Assembly: GCA_014155875.1 (NCBI GenBank)
Contig: JACEFZ010021391.1
Coordinates: forward strand, 204,316 to 268,315
DNA from: Cepaea nemoralis
Taxonomy: Eukaryota; Mollusca; Gastropoda; Stylommatophora; Helicidae
Direction: 5' to 3'
Length of the DNA: 64,000 nt
Both the position numbers and the translations under genes were made by a program. Below the pieces are notes generated by a model. That model searched no databases, was not told the DNA's origin, and saw only the letters and a list, made by a program, of their open reading frames with translations. Below, in pieces: positions 47,760 through 57,370 of the stretch (the first letter of the stretch is position 1; each line of letters begins with the position of its first letter).

Positions 47760-48060
47760 TATAGCTGGGAGCCGCTGTAGGTAAGTGCTTAACATGGGTG
47801 TCTGCCGGCCCGGGAGTCATGAGTTCAGAGCCCCTTCGAGCTGGAGATTTGTTCTGTCATTGATTGGGTTCACAGACGGATCTAGCCTATAAGGATTACA
47901 CAGACACGTCCCTGGGAAATAAACACAGCCGGTGTGATACTGACCTCACTGAAAATCATTGGTCTATAATATAATTAGGCTGGCATTACATGCCACTACG
48001 CCCCAAGGCGTATAAAGAGGGCCCTTACTTCCTTTACATACACCATCCATTTTTCATATG
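47760..48060 (+). mobile_element. SINE, family C, fullest copy
   Basis: tRNA-like head GGTAAGTGCTTAACATGGGT and CATGAGTTCAGAGCCCC (B-box-like). The body is GATTGGGTTCACAGACGGAT, CTGGGAAATAAACACAGCCG, GTGTGATACTGACCTC and GGTCTATA, then CTACGCCCCAAGGCGTATAA. Confidence 0.65.
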
Positions 48061-48444
48061 TCATTTCACCATGGTGACGTACCCAAACAGATCCGCACTT
48101 TTTGTAAGGGAAAAAAAAAAGCACACAGTCCTCAAGGTAACGCAGTACAGGCCTTAAAAGCCTCACTTTATTCACAGGGTAAAATGTGTTAAGACAGAAA
48201 ACAGAGTGGTTATGGTGGTCAGTCTAAGCTTGTGTGTAGAAAGAAGGGGTAAGACCGCAAGGAAGATTGTGCTGCGTATGGAATGTACGGAATGCAAATA
48301 CAGAAACAGCTGTCCATCAAGCGATGCAAGCACTTTGAGTTGGGAGGTGATAAGAGCCTCTGTTCTAGGCTGTATAAGATCCAGTACCACCATTCAAAAT
48401 AAAACCGGTGTCAGTTTTAAAAAACAATACGTACACCATCACAA
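48061..48444. other. no recognised feature
   Basis: Overlapping frames on both strands, no domain. Confidence 0.3.
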
Positions 48445-48720
48445 CTGGTAACCGTCGTAATGCAGTGGTTAGCTGACCTTGCTTGCGGTCCTGTTGTCCT
48501 GTGCTAGAAACCTCTTCTAGATTATTGTCCCCCATTTATTGAGCTCCGAGCTAAGTCCAGCATAACTTGGATATAAGAAATATAGTGGGAAGTTAAAGAG
48601 ACCGGCATGATGTAGACAACATCACACTCCCAGAGCCGATTGGCCTAGTAATATATAGCATGCATAGATCACAAATTACACCTAATGTGAAAAGAGGATC
48701 CTTAAACATATGAAATGTTT
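48445..48720 (+). mobile_element. SINE, family C, divergent copy
   Basis: CCGTCGTAATGCAGTGGTTA (A-box-like) and body GTGGGAAGTTAAAGAGACCG, GATGTAGACAACATCAC, then GTGAAAAGAGGATCCTT. It lies immediately before the membrane-helix exon. Confidence 0.45.
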
Positions 48721-48737
48721 CTATCATATCAGCAGAG

Positions 48738-48938
48738 CGGAAACACGTACAAGCCAAACTACAGAGAGGGGAGACACAAACACAGGAGCTAGCGGAGAAA
48801 ATATGAGCACCACTGACAAGGTGAACAATGACACCGACAGTGTGGATATGAAGGTCGTCATCATTGTGGTTGTCAGCATCGTTGCCTTTGTGGCGACAGT
48901 CATTGCGGTGACGCTCTGTCTACTGTTCTTCTGTGTCA
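48738..48938 (+). CDS. exon: Ser/Thr-rich stalk plus transmembrane helix
   Basis: Acceptor TTTCTATCATATCAGCAGAG (ending 48,737) and strong donor GTAAGT (48,939). In the open frame the exon gives a polar, Thr/Ser/Asn-rich stalk (RTSQTTERGDTNTGASGENM, STTDKVNNDTDSVD) and then KVVIIVVVSIVAFVATVIAV and TLCLLFFCV, an uninterrupted hydrophobic helix of about 28 residues. It is 201 bp, phase 1 at both ends, and so joins exactly to the phase-1 end of the 39,358-39,511 exon: lectin-like fold, stalk, single-pass membrane anchor. Upstream AGs would give phase 2. Downstream (ATC)n repeats begin inside the intron. I name no gene. Confidence 0.55.
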
Positions 48939-48960
48939 GTAAGTATTCACAATGTTATAT

Positions 48961-48995
<35 letters not shown>

Positions 48996-49025
48996 ACATC
49001 ATCATCATCATCATCATCATCATCG
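48961..49025. repeat. (ATC)n microsatellite
   Basis: TCATCATCATC runs with a short ACATC interruption. Ser/Ile runs in translated frames are artefacts. Confidence 0.95.
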
Positions 49026-49261
49026 GATTTATCAGTGTGAAGACTGATGTTGATGTTATGTGAATTAAGACTGCTCTGTTCCCTATTCCCCTGAACATCA
49101 AGTTTGAATATTAACTCTGAACATCAAATCTGAACATCAAGTCTGAGCAACAACATTGTTGTACCTGCATGTCTGTTTCTTGTTATGTCTTGTGAGACCT
49201 CGTGTCTTCTCTGAGTATATCGAACTTGGTCTCTAGTATTTTCATTAGCAGAGCTCATCTT
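49026..49261. other. no recognised feature
   Basis: Includes a short tandem of AACATCAA(G/A)TCTGA units at 49,095-49,150. Confidence 0.4.
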
Positions 49262-51830
49262 CTGACATTCATTCATTCAGTAGCATGTCCTTTGCAGAAC
49301 CTCGCTCCCATAACAACCTTCCGGAAAGCTTCTCGATCACAAGCAAGATGTCCCGCGTCTGATACACCCATCTGGAGATCATCCGCCACATCCTGCACCC
49401 ATCTTCTCTTTGGCCTTCCTCTTCCTCTCTTCCCAGGCATATACCCTTCCATTATTGTTCTCTCCAAACCTTCGTGACGTTTCAAGTGACCAAAATACTT
49501 CAATTTTCTTTGTTTTATCGTCTTTAATAGCCATCCCTCCTCAATATTCAACTCTTGAAGTATGGATGCATTTGTTCTTTTCTTTACCCAAGATATTCTT
49601 AGAACTCGTCTAAACATTTATATTCAAAGGCGTTTATGCGCTGTTCAGCTTGTTTAGTAAGTGTCCATGTCTCACAGGCGTATGTTGCAATGGGAAAGAT
49701 GCATGCTCTTAAAAATCTAATTTTTGTAGTTCTGTCTGTCCCACTCCATAATTTATTCATCTGTTTTAGTCTTTGAAGAGCAATGGATAGTCGCCGTTTA
49801 ATTTCTTTCATTGTGTCACCGTTATTGGTAATCAATGACCCAAGATATTCAAAATTTTCCACCACCTCCAATTTTCCCCCATTAATGTATATTTCTTTCT
49901 CCATAGTAGTTTTATCTGTATGCATTATCTTTGTTTTTGCTATGTTAAGATATAAGTTGTGATTTTCACTATTCAATTGGGTTGAGGCTATTAGGTTTTC
50001 TATGCCATTCTGTGTTGTGGATAGTAATACTGTATCATCAGCATATCGAATCTCTGGTATGTCATGACCGCCGATATTTAGGGCATCATATAGCTCCCTG
50101 TTTATATCATCTCTTACATTTCTCATTATATTTTCGGCGTACAGGTTTAAACAAATAGGGTGACAGCACGCAGCCCTGACGGACTCCTTGCTTGATGTCA
50201 AACCAATCTGATGCCTCGCCATCTATTCTAACTGCTGCTTGTTGGTCTAGATAGAGCATTTTATGAGTTGTACTACATGTGATGGAAAGCCCATAGTCCT
50301 CATGATTTCCCAAAGTTTCTGATGCTGTACACAGTCAAATGCCTTTGAATAATCCACAAAACATGAGTATAGGTTTACATTAATTCTTGCACTTCTATAT
50401 TATTAAACGCATGTCTGAATATGTGATCTCTTTGTTCCTCTCCTTGTCTAAATCCAGCTTGAACTTACGTTAATCTCTTCTTCCATTTTTCTTACGAAGT
50501 CTTCGCCATTATGACTTTTAGTAGGATTTTACTTGCATTGACTGATCAGGGCAACAGTTCTATTAGTTGGTGCATAATTTCAGTTGCCCTTTTTTGGTAT
50601 TGGAATGAAATAATAAATGATGATCTGTATCACAGTCTGCACTTCGTAGGGTTTTTGCAGATGTTATGCTTGATCTCCATCTTCTATATATTAAAGATTA
50701 ATCTATCTGATTGTTGGTAAAACTGTCTGGAGACTTCCATGTGAAGAGTCTTCTTGGATGTTGTTTAAAAAGTATGTTGACTATCGTTAACTCATTTTCT
50801 TGTGCAAAATTCAATTAATTTGTCATCCTGCATCATTTCTATTTCCTAATCCAAATTTCCTAAAATGTGTCTCTCATTTTCAGCTCTTCCTGCACCTACT
50901 TTTGCATTAAAATCTCCCATTATTATTGCTATATCATTATGACCAATCTTATTTAATGTGTCTTGTAGTGTGTTGTAAAAATCTTCAATTTCGTCCTCCT
51001 CTGCAGTTGAAGTAGGTGCATATATCTGTATGAGAGTTGTGTTTTTTGGACGGCCTTTAAGTCTAATAGTGAGGATTCTATCACTAACTGGATTATATCC
51101 CATTAAAGTTTTTGCAGTTGTCTTGTCTAAACAAAATGCCACTCCACTCTGGCCTCCGACATCTCTACCAGAATAAATGAAAATACTTCCATTTTCAGTC
51201 GTAAAATGTCCCTTGCCGCTCCAGCGATGTTCACTAATTCCTAAAATTTGAATGTTTAACCTCTCAATCTCATCACACACTACTTTAAGCTTTCCCTCAT
51301 ACAAACTTCTCACATTCCACGTTGCCATTCTCACTCTGTTTCTTAGTCTGACACAGGGGATTTCCTTGGTAACACAGTCAGGATTAACTCCGTCATCACG
51401 ATTACTAGTACTGGTCCCTGCGTCACACTCTTCCCCAGTGTTATCTGATCTGCCTGGCCTGGGGGTCTCGCCACCAGATCTCTTTCTTATTATGTTTCTT
51501 TCATGGTTGTTATGGTTTCTTGGCAAGTTTTGCAGAAGGTAGTTTGCCATTGCTTTCCTTCTGGGCAGTGACTGTACTAGTCGGTGGCCATAGCCATTGT
51601 CTCTAGCTGATGAGATCATCTGCCTATCGCCGCAGAGTGCAAGACCATAACCAACAACAATCTGTCGGCTGCTCTCACACTCCATCCACCACCTGCTTCC
51701 TATGGCTTCACGTAACCCTGATCGAGGGGGCTAAACGGGTACTCCACCTTGCCCAAGGATGTCCCGTAGACTAACGGAGGAAATGAGGCGTCTTACATCT
51801 CCTTTGATAGGGGATACCCCTACCCCCGCT
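49262..51830 (-). pseudogene. near-complete RTE-like LINE: endonuclease plus RT
   Basis: Minus strand. The endonuclease frame is at 51,685-50,846, with MATWNVRSLYEGKLK, ISEHRWSGKGHF, GGQSGVAFCLDK, LIQIYAPTSTAEEDE and IIMGDFNAKVGAGRA: all blocks of the apurinic-type nuclease that nicks target DNA. The RT follows: SCFVDYSKAFDCVQHQKLWE at about 50,360, KQGVRQGCVLSPYLF at 50,165, EIRYADDTVLLSTTQ (catalytic) at 50,050 and the thumb with FEYLGSLITNNGD. The C-terminus is at 49,617-49,273 (RRVLRISWVKKRTNASILQE, GKRGRGRPKRRW, REAFRKVVMGARFCKGHATE). It ends in an ATTC-type tail. The region 50,850-50,380 and several frameshifts are degraded. It lies in the intron after the membrane exon. Confidence 0.88.
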
Positions 51831-52249
51831 AACCGGATCTTCTGACAACATATGTATATAACACCTTATCTTCATCGTCAGGCAGCGTGTTCTTTGAAGA
51901 CTGTCTCTGTCAACATACAGAAGAAAAATCAGGCTTTTATGCGGACATAATTCTGAGAACACCGTGAATATAGGAAAATACTGGTACTGACATTCTACAA
52001 GATCTGGAAATGGAAGAACACTGACTCATAAACGGCATCATGTCTCGGAAACTGAACTACCTTGCCATATTTCAGTGTCACAACAGTGTGGAAAGTACAG
52101 TTATGGAAAGCATAATTCTGGAAGAAGAGGTAGGTATTGAGCAGCACGAAGATGTACATGGGATACTGGAGAACCTTGGGCATAAAGGTACATGTTCAGT
52201 TAGTTGCATATCTTTCCAGGACGTCACAGTCAACCCCATCATTTATTTA
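51831..52249 (+). other. possible exon region, unresolved
   Basis: Acceptor-like ACCTTGCCATATTTCAG (ending 52,077) is followed by an open frame (CHNSVESTVMESIILEEEVG, IEQHEDVHGILENLGHK) up to a GTACAT donor at 52,192. Another donor, GTAGGT, lies at 52,132. Another acceptor-like TGTCTCTGTCAACATACAG is at about 51,918. No combination of frames connects cleanly to the phase-1 end of the membrane exon. It may be a cytoplasmic exon or chance. Confidence 0.25.
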
Positions 52250-52268
52250 TGTGTGTGTGTGTGTTGTG

Positions 52269-52340
<72 letters not shown>
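52250..52340. repeat. (GT)n microsatellite adjoining a SINE end
   Basis: About 40 GT units with two TT interruptions at the left. It abuts the 3' end of the minus-strand SINE that follows, so may have grown from its tail. Confidence 0.95.
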
Positions 52341-52341
<1 letters not shown>

Positions 52342-52344
52342 TAT

Positions 52345-52612
52345 TTGTGATTTCTTGGCAAGTTTACATTCAGTAATTTGCCATTGCTTTCTGAACGAGC
52401 GATACTCATACAATTGTGTTAAAGCCAAGGCAGTCTGCTGCCAAATCGCCCGCAGCTGTGTTTCGAACGCGGTTTGCGGGATCACGAATTGCGTGCGTAA
52501 CGCCTCCAGCAGGGAGCTGATAAGGTACATGAGGCAGGAGGAATATCAAGAGAGTGATGCAATCATGATCGCGGGTCATGGTGGAAGCGAAGTTCTGCAC
52601 AGTATCTGCTAA
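52345..52612 (-). mobile_element. SINE, family D
   Basis: On the minus strand: CCGCGTTCGAAACACAGC (B-box-like), GAAAGCAATGGCAAATTACT, then AAACTTGCCAAGAAATCAC and an (AC)n tail. Confidence 0.5.
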
Positions 52613-52613
52613 T

Positions 52614-52614
52614 C

Positions 52615-52691
<77 letters not shown>

Positions 52692-52706
52692 CGGCGGCGG
52701 CGGCGG
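52614..52706. repeat. (GAT)n plus GGC units, left flank of the foldback
   Basis: About 25 GAT units, then GAC and five GGC units, ending at the foldback terminus. GAT orientation is the same as on the right side. Confidence 0.95.
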
Positions 52707-52707
52707 C

Positions 52708-53350
52708 AGTAGTATATATGTACAAAAGGATGTCTTTTTGCGGATCTTATATATTATTACTAATTATCGACCCTGATCAGCAAAGGGCGATAACTCTCCG
52801 ATTTGTTTTTTTTAAATAGGGGTGGTCAGAGTAGGTGTTGCGAAGTGACTCATCGGATTGGGTGTGGTCACGTGGTTTAAGTACAACATTTAACATGAAA
52901 CACTCAAAATAACAAACGAGTCAAGTAAGGTATATAATGTTTTTATAACCATGTATAGACAAAGTTATAAAGTTTGTTTTTTTTCTTGGCGGGGACGTGT
53001 TCATACATCTGGAAGGTAGTACCGGGAACTTATACGTCGACGAAGTGTGGGAAAATCTCGTGCGGATTAGACGGCGGTCGGTTCATAACAGACGTGGAGG
53101 GGTGCATATGGAAAAGTCATTAAGTAACGGGTTGTAAAAACATTGGTGAGTGGTGTGTTAAAATATTTTGAACTGTTAGCGCATTGGTGGTGTACATTAG
53201 TACGAATAAAAGGAATAGGTGCAGTGGGGATAGTAGTGGGTATGGGTTAGTGAAATTAGTTTATAAGGGGTTGTTATTAGTGGTTTGTAGATGTCATAGT
53301 AGCTTATTCACTAACATCACACGTGTTACAAATGAAACCTTGAAAGCTAA
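52708..53350. repeat. foldback left arm, terminal unique module
   Basis: About 640 bp without internal repetition, mirrored at about 61,630-62,269. GATCAGCAAAGGGCGATAAC (52,778-52,797), near the terminus, pairs with the right end. Confidence 0.85.
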
Positions 53351-54058
53351 AGATCGTCGGTTGTAATGGATATGGTATAGTGTCATTCGGTGGTAAGGGG
53401 TGGGTACCAGGTATTAGTGGGCAAGCAGTGGTCAAGTGGTAGTCAAGTGAGGAAAATTTTAGGTGAAAGTGGTTGTAATGATATCGTGATGATTAAAGGG
53501 TGGTAAATTAGTGGTCAAGCAGTGATCAAGCAGTGGTCAAGTGGTGTTCAAGTAAGGAAATTTTAGGGGAAAGATCGTCGGTTGTAATGGATATGGCTAT
53601 GGTATAGTGTCATTCGGTGGTAAGGGGTGGGTACCAGGTATTAGTGGGCAAGCAGTGGTCAAGTGGTAGTCAAGTGAGGAAAATTTTACGTGAAAGTGGT
53701 TGTAATGATATCGTGATGATTAAAGGGTGGTAAATTAGTGGTCAAGCAGTGATCAAGCAGTGGTCAAGTGGTGTTCAAGTAAGGAAATTTTAGGTGAAAG
53801 TGGTTGTAATGATATCGTGATGATTAAAGGGTGGTAAATTAGTGGTCAAGCAGTGATCAAGCAGTGGTCAAGTGGTGTTCAAGTAAGGAAATTTTAGGGG
53901 AAAGTGGTTGTAATGATATGGTGATAATTAAAGGGTGGTAAATTAGTGGTCAAGCAGTGGTCAAGTGGTGGTCAAGTGAGGAAATTTTTAGGGGAAAGTG
54001 GTTGTAATGATATGGTGATGATTAAAGGGTGGTAAATTAGTGGTCAAGCAGTGGTCAA
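53351..54058. repeat. left arm array 1: 221-bp duplication and about 104-bp units
   Basis: AGATCGTCGGTTGTAATGGA occurs at 53,351 and 53,572 (period 221). GAAAGTGGTTGTAATGATAT starts at 53,465, 53,692, 53,796, 53,900 and 53,994 (period mostly 104). Each unit contains GTGGTCAAGCA-type 11-mers repeated three to four times. Confidence 0.85.
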
Positions 54059-54625
54059 GCAATGGTCAAGTAGTGGTCAAGTAGTGGTCAAGTAGCGATC
54101 AAGTAGTGGTTAAGTGGTCGAGTGACCACTTAAATTGTAAGGGAAAGTACGGGTAGTGAACCTGTGTTTGTTAAAGTGATCGATGACGTGGTCAAGTAGT
54201 GGTCAAGTAGTGGTAAATGGTCAAGTGTCTACTTAAATTGTCTGTGACAGTAGGTATAGTGACATGGTGATGATCAAGAGGTGGTCAATTGGTGTTCAAA
54301 TAGTGGTCAAGTACTGGTCAAGTAGTGGTCAAGTAGTCGAATGACCACTTAAATTGTAGGGCATGGTACGTGTAGTGAAACGGTGATGGTAAAATAAGTA
54401 ATGACATGGTAAAATAGTGGTCAAGTAGGGGTCAAGTAGTGGTCAAATGGTCGAGTGATCACTTAAAATGTAGAGGAAAGTACGTGTAGTGAAACGGTGT
54501 TGGTTAAAGTGATCGATGAGGTGGTCAAGTAATGGTCAAGTAATGGTCAAGTAGTGGTCAAGTGGTCGAATGATCACTTAAATTGTAGGGGAAGGTACTG
54601 TTGTGACATGGTGGTGGTTAAAGTG
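54059..54625. repeat. left arm array 2: about 100-118-bp units with 11-bp iterons and hairpins
   Basis: Five units, each with two to six copies of the 11-mer GTGGTCAAGTA, then a short inverted repeat. The inverted repeat is perfect in the first unit: TTAAGTGGTC (54,110-54,119), a 4-base loop GAGT, then GACCACTTAA (54,124-54,133). Then GTACGTGTAGTGA and GTGATCGATGA follow. Mirrored at about 60,590-61,130. Confidence 0.85.
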
Positions 54626-54699
54626 AGCGATGACATCATCAAGACGTTATGCCGGCAGGTAAGGTAAGAAAGTAGTGGCTTTACTATCGGCAATTTCCC

Positions 54700-55140
54700 T
54701 GACAGGATCGCCTCGAGTACAGGATTTTGTATTGGTCAATAGCACATAGAGGTACAGTCGATACACATGGACAATAGCTACAGCCGGCCAAAGAGGGCGG
54801 CGCACCCTATCACACATGGGTTATTGCTACAACCAGACTACGTCTCATTCGCTTAAACTGGTCAAATATGGCGTCACATCCGGTCACATGTGTAATGGTA
54901 CAGCCGAGACAAGGGCTCATTGGCGAAAACCAGTCAAAGAATTCCCTGCTTCCGATCACATGTATAAGGGTACACCTGCAACACGTGGCTAATGACTCAA
55001 TCGGTCAAAGATGGCGATGCATCCAGTGACACGCATAACGGTACACGTGGAACACGTGGCTAATAACCCAATCGTTCAAAGACGGCGCCGCATCCCGTCA
55101 CAGGGGTAATGGCACACTCGAGAGACGTGGTTAAGAGGGA
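54700..55140. repeat. left arm array 3: about 78-bp units with CAAAGATGGCG motif
   Basis: About five to six diverged units each contain CACATGTGTAATGGTACA-like, ACACGTGGCTAATG-like and GGTCAAAGATGGCGNNGCATC-like parts. Mirrored at about 60,090-60,500. Confidence 0.75.
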
Positions 55141-55700
55141 AAATATAGAAAAAGGGTGTCCTAGCGGTTGTCGAGTCAGGGAACTTAACGTATTATGATC
55201 ACTGTTTATAGGAGTGAATACACTGCATCATCAACACTGCACCCGAAGGGTAAAATGGTCACCCTTCTCTTTTTTTCTATATCCGTGTAGTCCTAGTGTT
55301 AACGGGTTACACCAAAGGACACCCGGGCATCAACACAACATAAAATGGTCTCGAAAACCCCATACGCGCGTGTAAACAACTAATCACAGTGTCCGACTAC
55401 GCCTTTCTCATACTCATAGTGCAGAGATGTGATCACCGACGGTAGTCGGTGAAGTCGTATATGTACGTAACAGCTATTGAGTCATACAACGACGAGTGGG
55501 TAGTGGATGTTAACAGATGCACACAAACACAACAAACTGCCCCGACTTAACCTTAGGCAATGCACGTAACATGACAGGACACATGTCCGCCGTCATAACC
55601 AGCGCCGTTATCACGTAGCAAATTAGACATCTACCCTTTCATTTCCTTTCTATGTATCCATAGTGTCTTTACATCTTTCTCCAGAAAGCCATTTCCAAGA
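55141..55700. repeat. left arm unique module 2
   Basis: Non-repetitive, mirrored at about 59,500-60,085. The frame at 59,473-59,703 on the right arm has no counterpart of known function. Confidence 0.7.
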
Positions 55701-56945
55701 CCAATATATGTTTTTTTCAGTGTACCTGCTCAGTGCCACACTTCACAACCAGACAAAAGTACACCTTATATGTACCACTTCAACCGTCAAACATGAAAAT
55801 ATGTTAGACAAAATATTAAAATTATTGATCAAATACAGAAATATCTCGTCCAAACTTATAAAAAGTAGGAACATTTGTTAACCTATTGGGAAAAATATCA
55901 ATCAAGTTGGAAAGTTTGTTAGTCAAATAGAAAAGAATATTGACCACGTAACCATATATCTTGTCCACACTTATGAAAAGTAAGGAAATTTGTTATTCAA
56001 ATGAGAAAAAAGATTGACCAAGTAACGAAATATCCCCACCAAACTTATGAAAAGTACGAAACTTTGTTAAGCAAGTATGAAAATGTATCGACCAAACAGA
56101 GAAATATTTCACCCAAACTTATAAAAAGTAGGAACATATGTTAACCAAATGGAAAATATCTTGGTCAAACAGGAAAATGTGTTAGTCAAATGGGGAAAAT
56201 ATTGTCCAAGTAACGAAATACAGCGTTCAAATCTACGAAAAGTAGGAAACTTTGTTAATTAAATGTGAAAATTTTGGACACATTTCAACCAAACTTATAA
56301 ATATTTCAACTAAACTTATAAAAAAGTAGGAACATTTGTCAGCCAAATGGGAAAAAAGGTCGGCCAAATACAGAAATATCGCAACCAAACTTATAAAAAT
56401 TAGGAAACTTTGTTAACCTAATGAGAAAAATATTGACCAAGTAAAGAAAAAATTTACAACAAATTTACAAAAAGTAGGAAAATGTGTTAACCTAATGAGA
56501 AAGAAATATTGGCCAACTAAGAAATCATGTTAACCAAATAGGAATAAGTATCGGTCAAACTTATAGATGTCTCGTTTAAACTTATAACATGTATGAAAAT
56601 TTGTTAGGCGAAGGTGAAAAATATTTACCAAGTAATGAAATATCTCATCCGAACTTATAACAAGTAAGAAAACATGCTAGTAACATCAAGAAATATGTCG
56701 ACCGAAGTAATGCAATAGGCAAAACGATGGACAAACTTATAAATATGTCGATCGTTATAAGAAAATGTTACCCATATTAGGAAAAATATTGACCAACGTA
56801 TGAAATATCTCGACCAAACTTACAAACCTTAGGAAAACATGTCAACCAAAGTAAGAAAACTGGTTAGCCAACGATGAAAAATAGTGACCCAGTAATTAAA
56901 TATCGCATCCAAATTTTATAAAATGTATGAAAATGTGTTAGTGTA
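55701..56945. repeat. left arm AT-rich satellite, about 75-90-bp units
   Basis: Repeats of ACTTATAAAAAGTAGGAAA, then TTTGTTAACCAAATG, AAAAATATTGACCAAGTAA and GAAATATCTCGACCAAACTT. The unit length is irregular. Confidence 0.8.
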
Positions 56946-57001
56946 GGTTAGTGTAGCAGACATTGTGGTATGGAAAGTTGAAAATATGGCAGCCGTGGGA
57001 A

Positions 57002-57133
57002 ATGGTTCCTGTGATGCCTGAATACCTAGATGATACAGAAACTATACCAGGTGGAACCATAGACGACCTTACCCTAAATGATTGTAACTGTCAATGTGTG
57101 TTTCAATGGTGCACGTGTACAATGGAGGTTTGA
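57002..57133 (+). CDS. 43-aa cysteine-rich ORF in the foldback loop, unknown
   Basis: ATG 57,002 to TGA 57,131-57,133. The frame is open upstream to a TAG at about 56,954, so a longer version or spliced exon is possible. The N-terminal half is acidic (MPEYLDDTETIPGGTIDDLT) and the C-terminal half is cysteine-dense (LNDCNCQCVFQWCTCTMEV), with five Cys in 13 residues, which suggests a small metal- or disulphide-bound knot. I do not recognise the family. It is the only compact cysteine-rich coding potential inside the element, lies exactly in the loop, and could be a captured host fragment. Confidence 0.3.
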   Translation: MVPVMPEYLDDTETIPGGTIDDLTLNDCNCQCVFQWCTCTMEV

Positions 57134-57223
57134 AGTCTTGGTGATGTGACAATGGAAGTTTTGAAGCTATCTGATGAATGCTGAGCCACTTTGTGTTAGA
57201 AAGAAATACAAGAGTGTGGAGAG

Positions 57224-57334
57224 ATGAGTGATAGTCTGTATAAGGGTTTCTGTAGCAAATACGCTGAATTTGGAGCTTTCGGTAATGTAAAATCGGGGAA
57301 AGTTGGTGCCATTGATAGCGTCTTTTCAGACTAA
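57224..57334 (+). CDS. 36-aa ORF in the foldback loop, unknown
   Basis: ATG 57,224 to TAA 57,332-57,334. The peptide MSDSLYKGFCSKYAEFGAFG, then NVKSGKVGAIDSVFSD, has balanced composition unlike the satellites. It is too short to be called with confidence. It could be part of the same captured fragment as the ORF at 57,002, in another frame. Confidence 0.2.
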   Translation: MSDSLYKGFCSKYAEFGAFGNVKSGKVGAIDSVFSD

Positions 57335-57370
57335 AAGTTCAAGACACGTTTGACATAACTACAGAAGTTA

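Larger units (their letters stand above)
56946..57370. other. foldback loop, non-palindromic
   Basis: About 425 bp with no counterpart elsewhere in the window. Higher GC than the satellites beside it. Carries two short plus-strand ORFs. Confidence 0.75.

Noticed and set aside
52616..52819. ORF across the left foldback terminus, and its mirror at 62,167-62,508
   Set aside because: The start is poly-Met/Ala or poly-Ser/His/Ile from the trinucleotide repeat, and the shared tail simply reflects the inverted repeat.
53351..54625. CRISPR-like regular repeats
   Set aside because: Units are contiguous tandem satellites with sub-repeats, not short palindromic repeats with unique spacers, and the DNA is eukaryotic.
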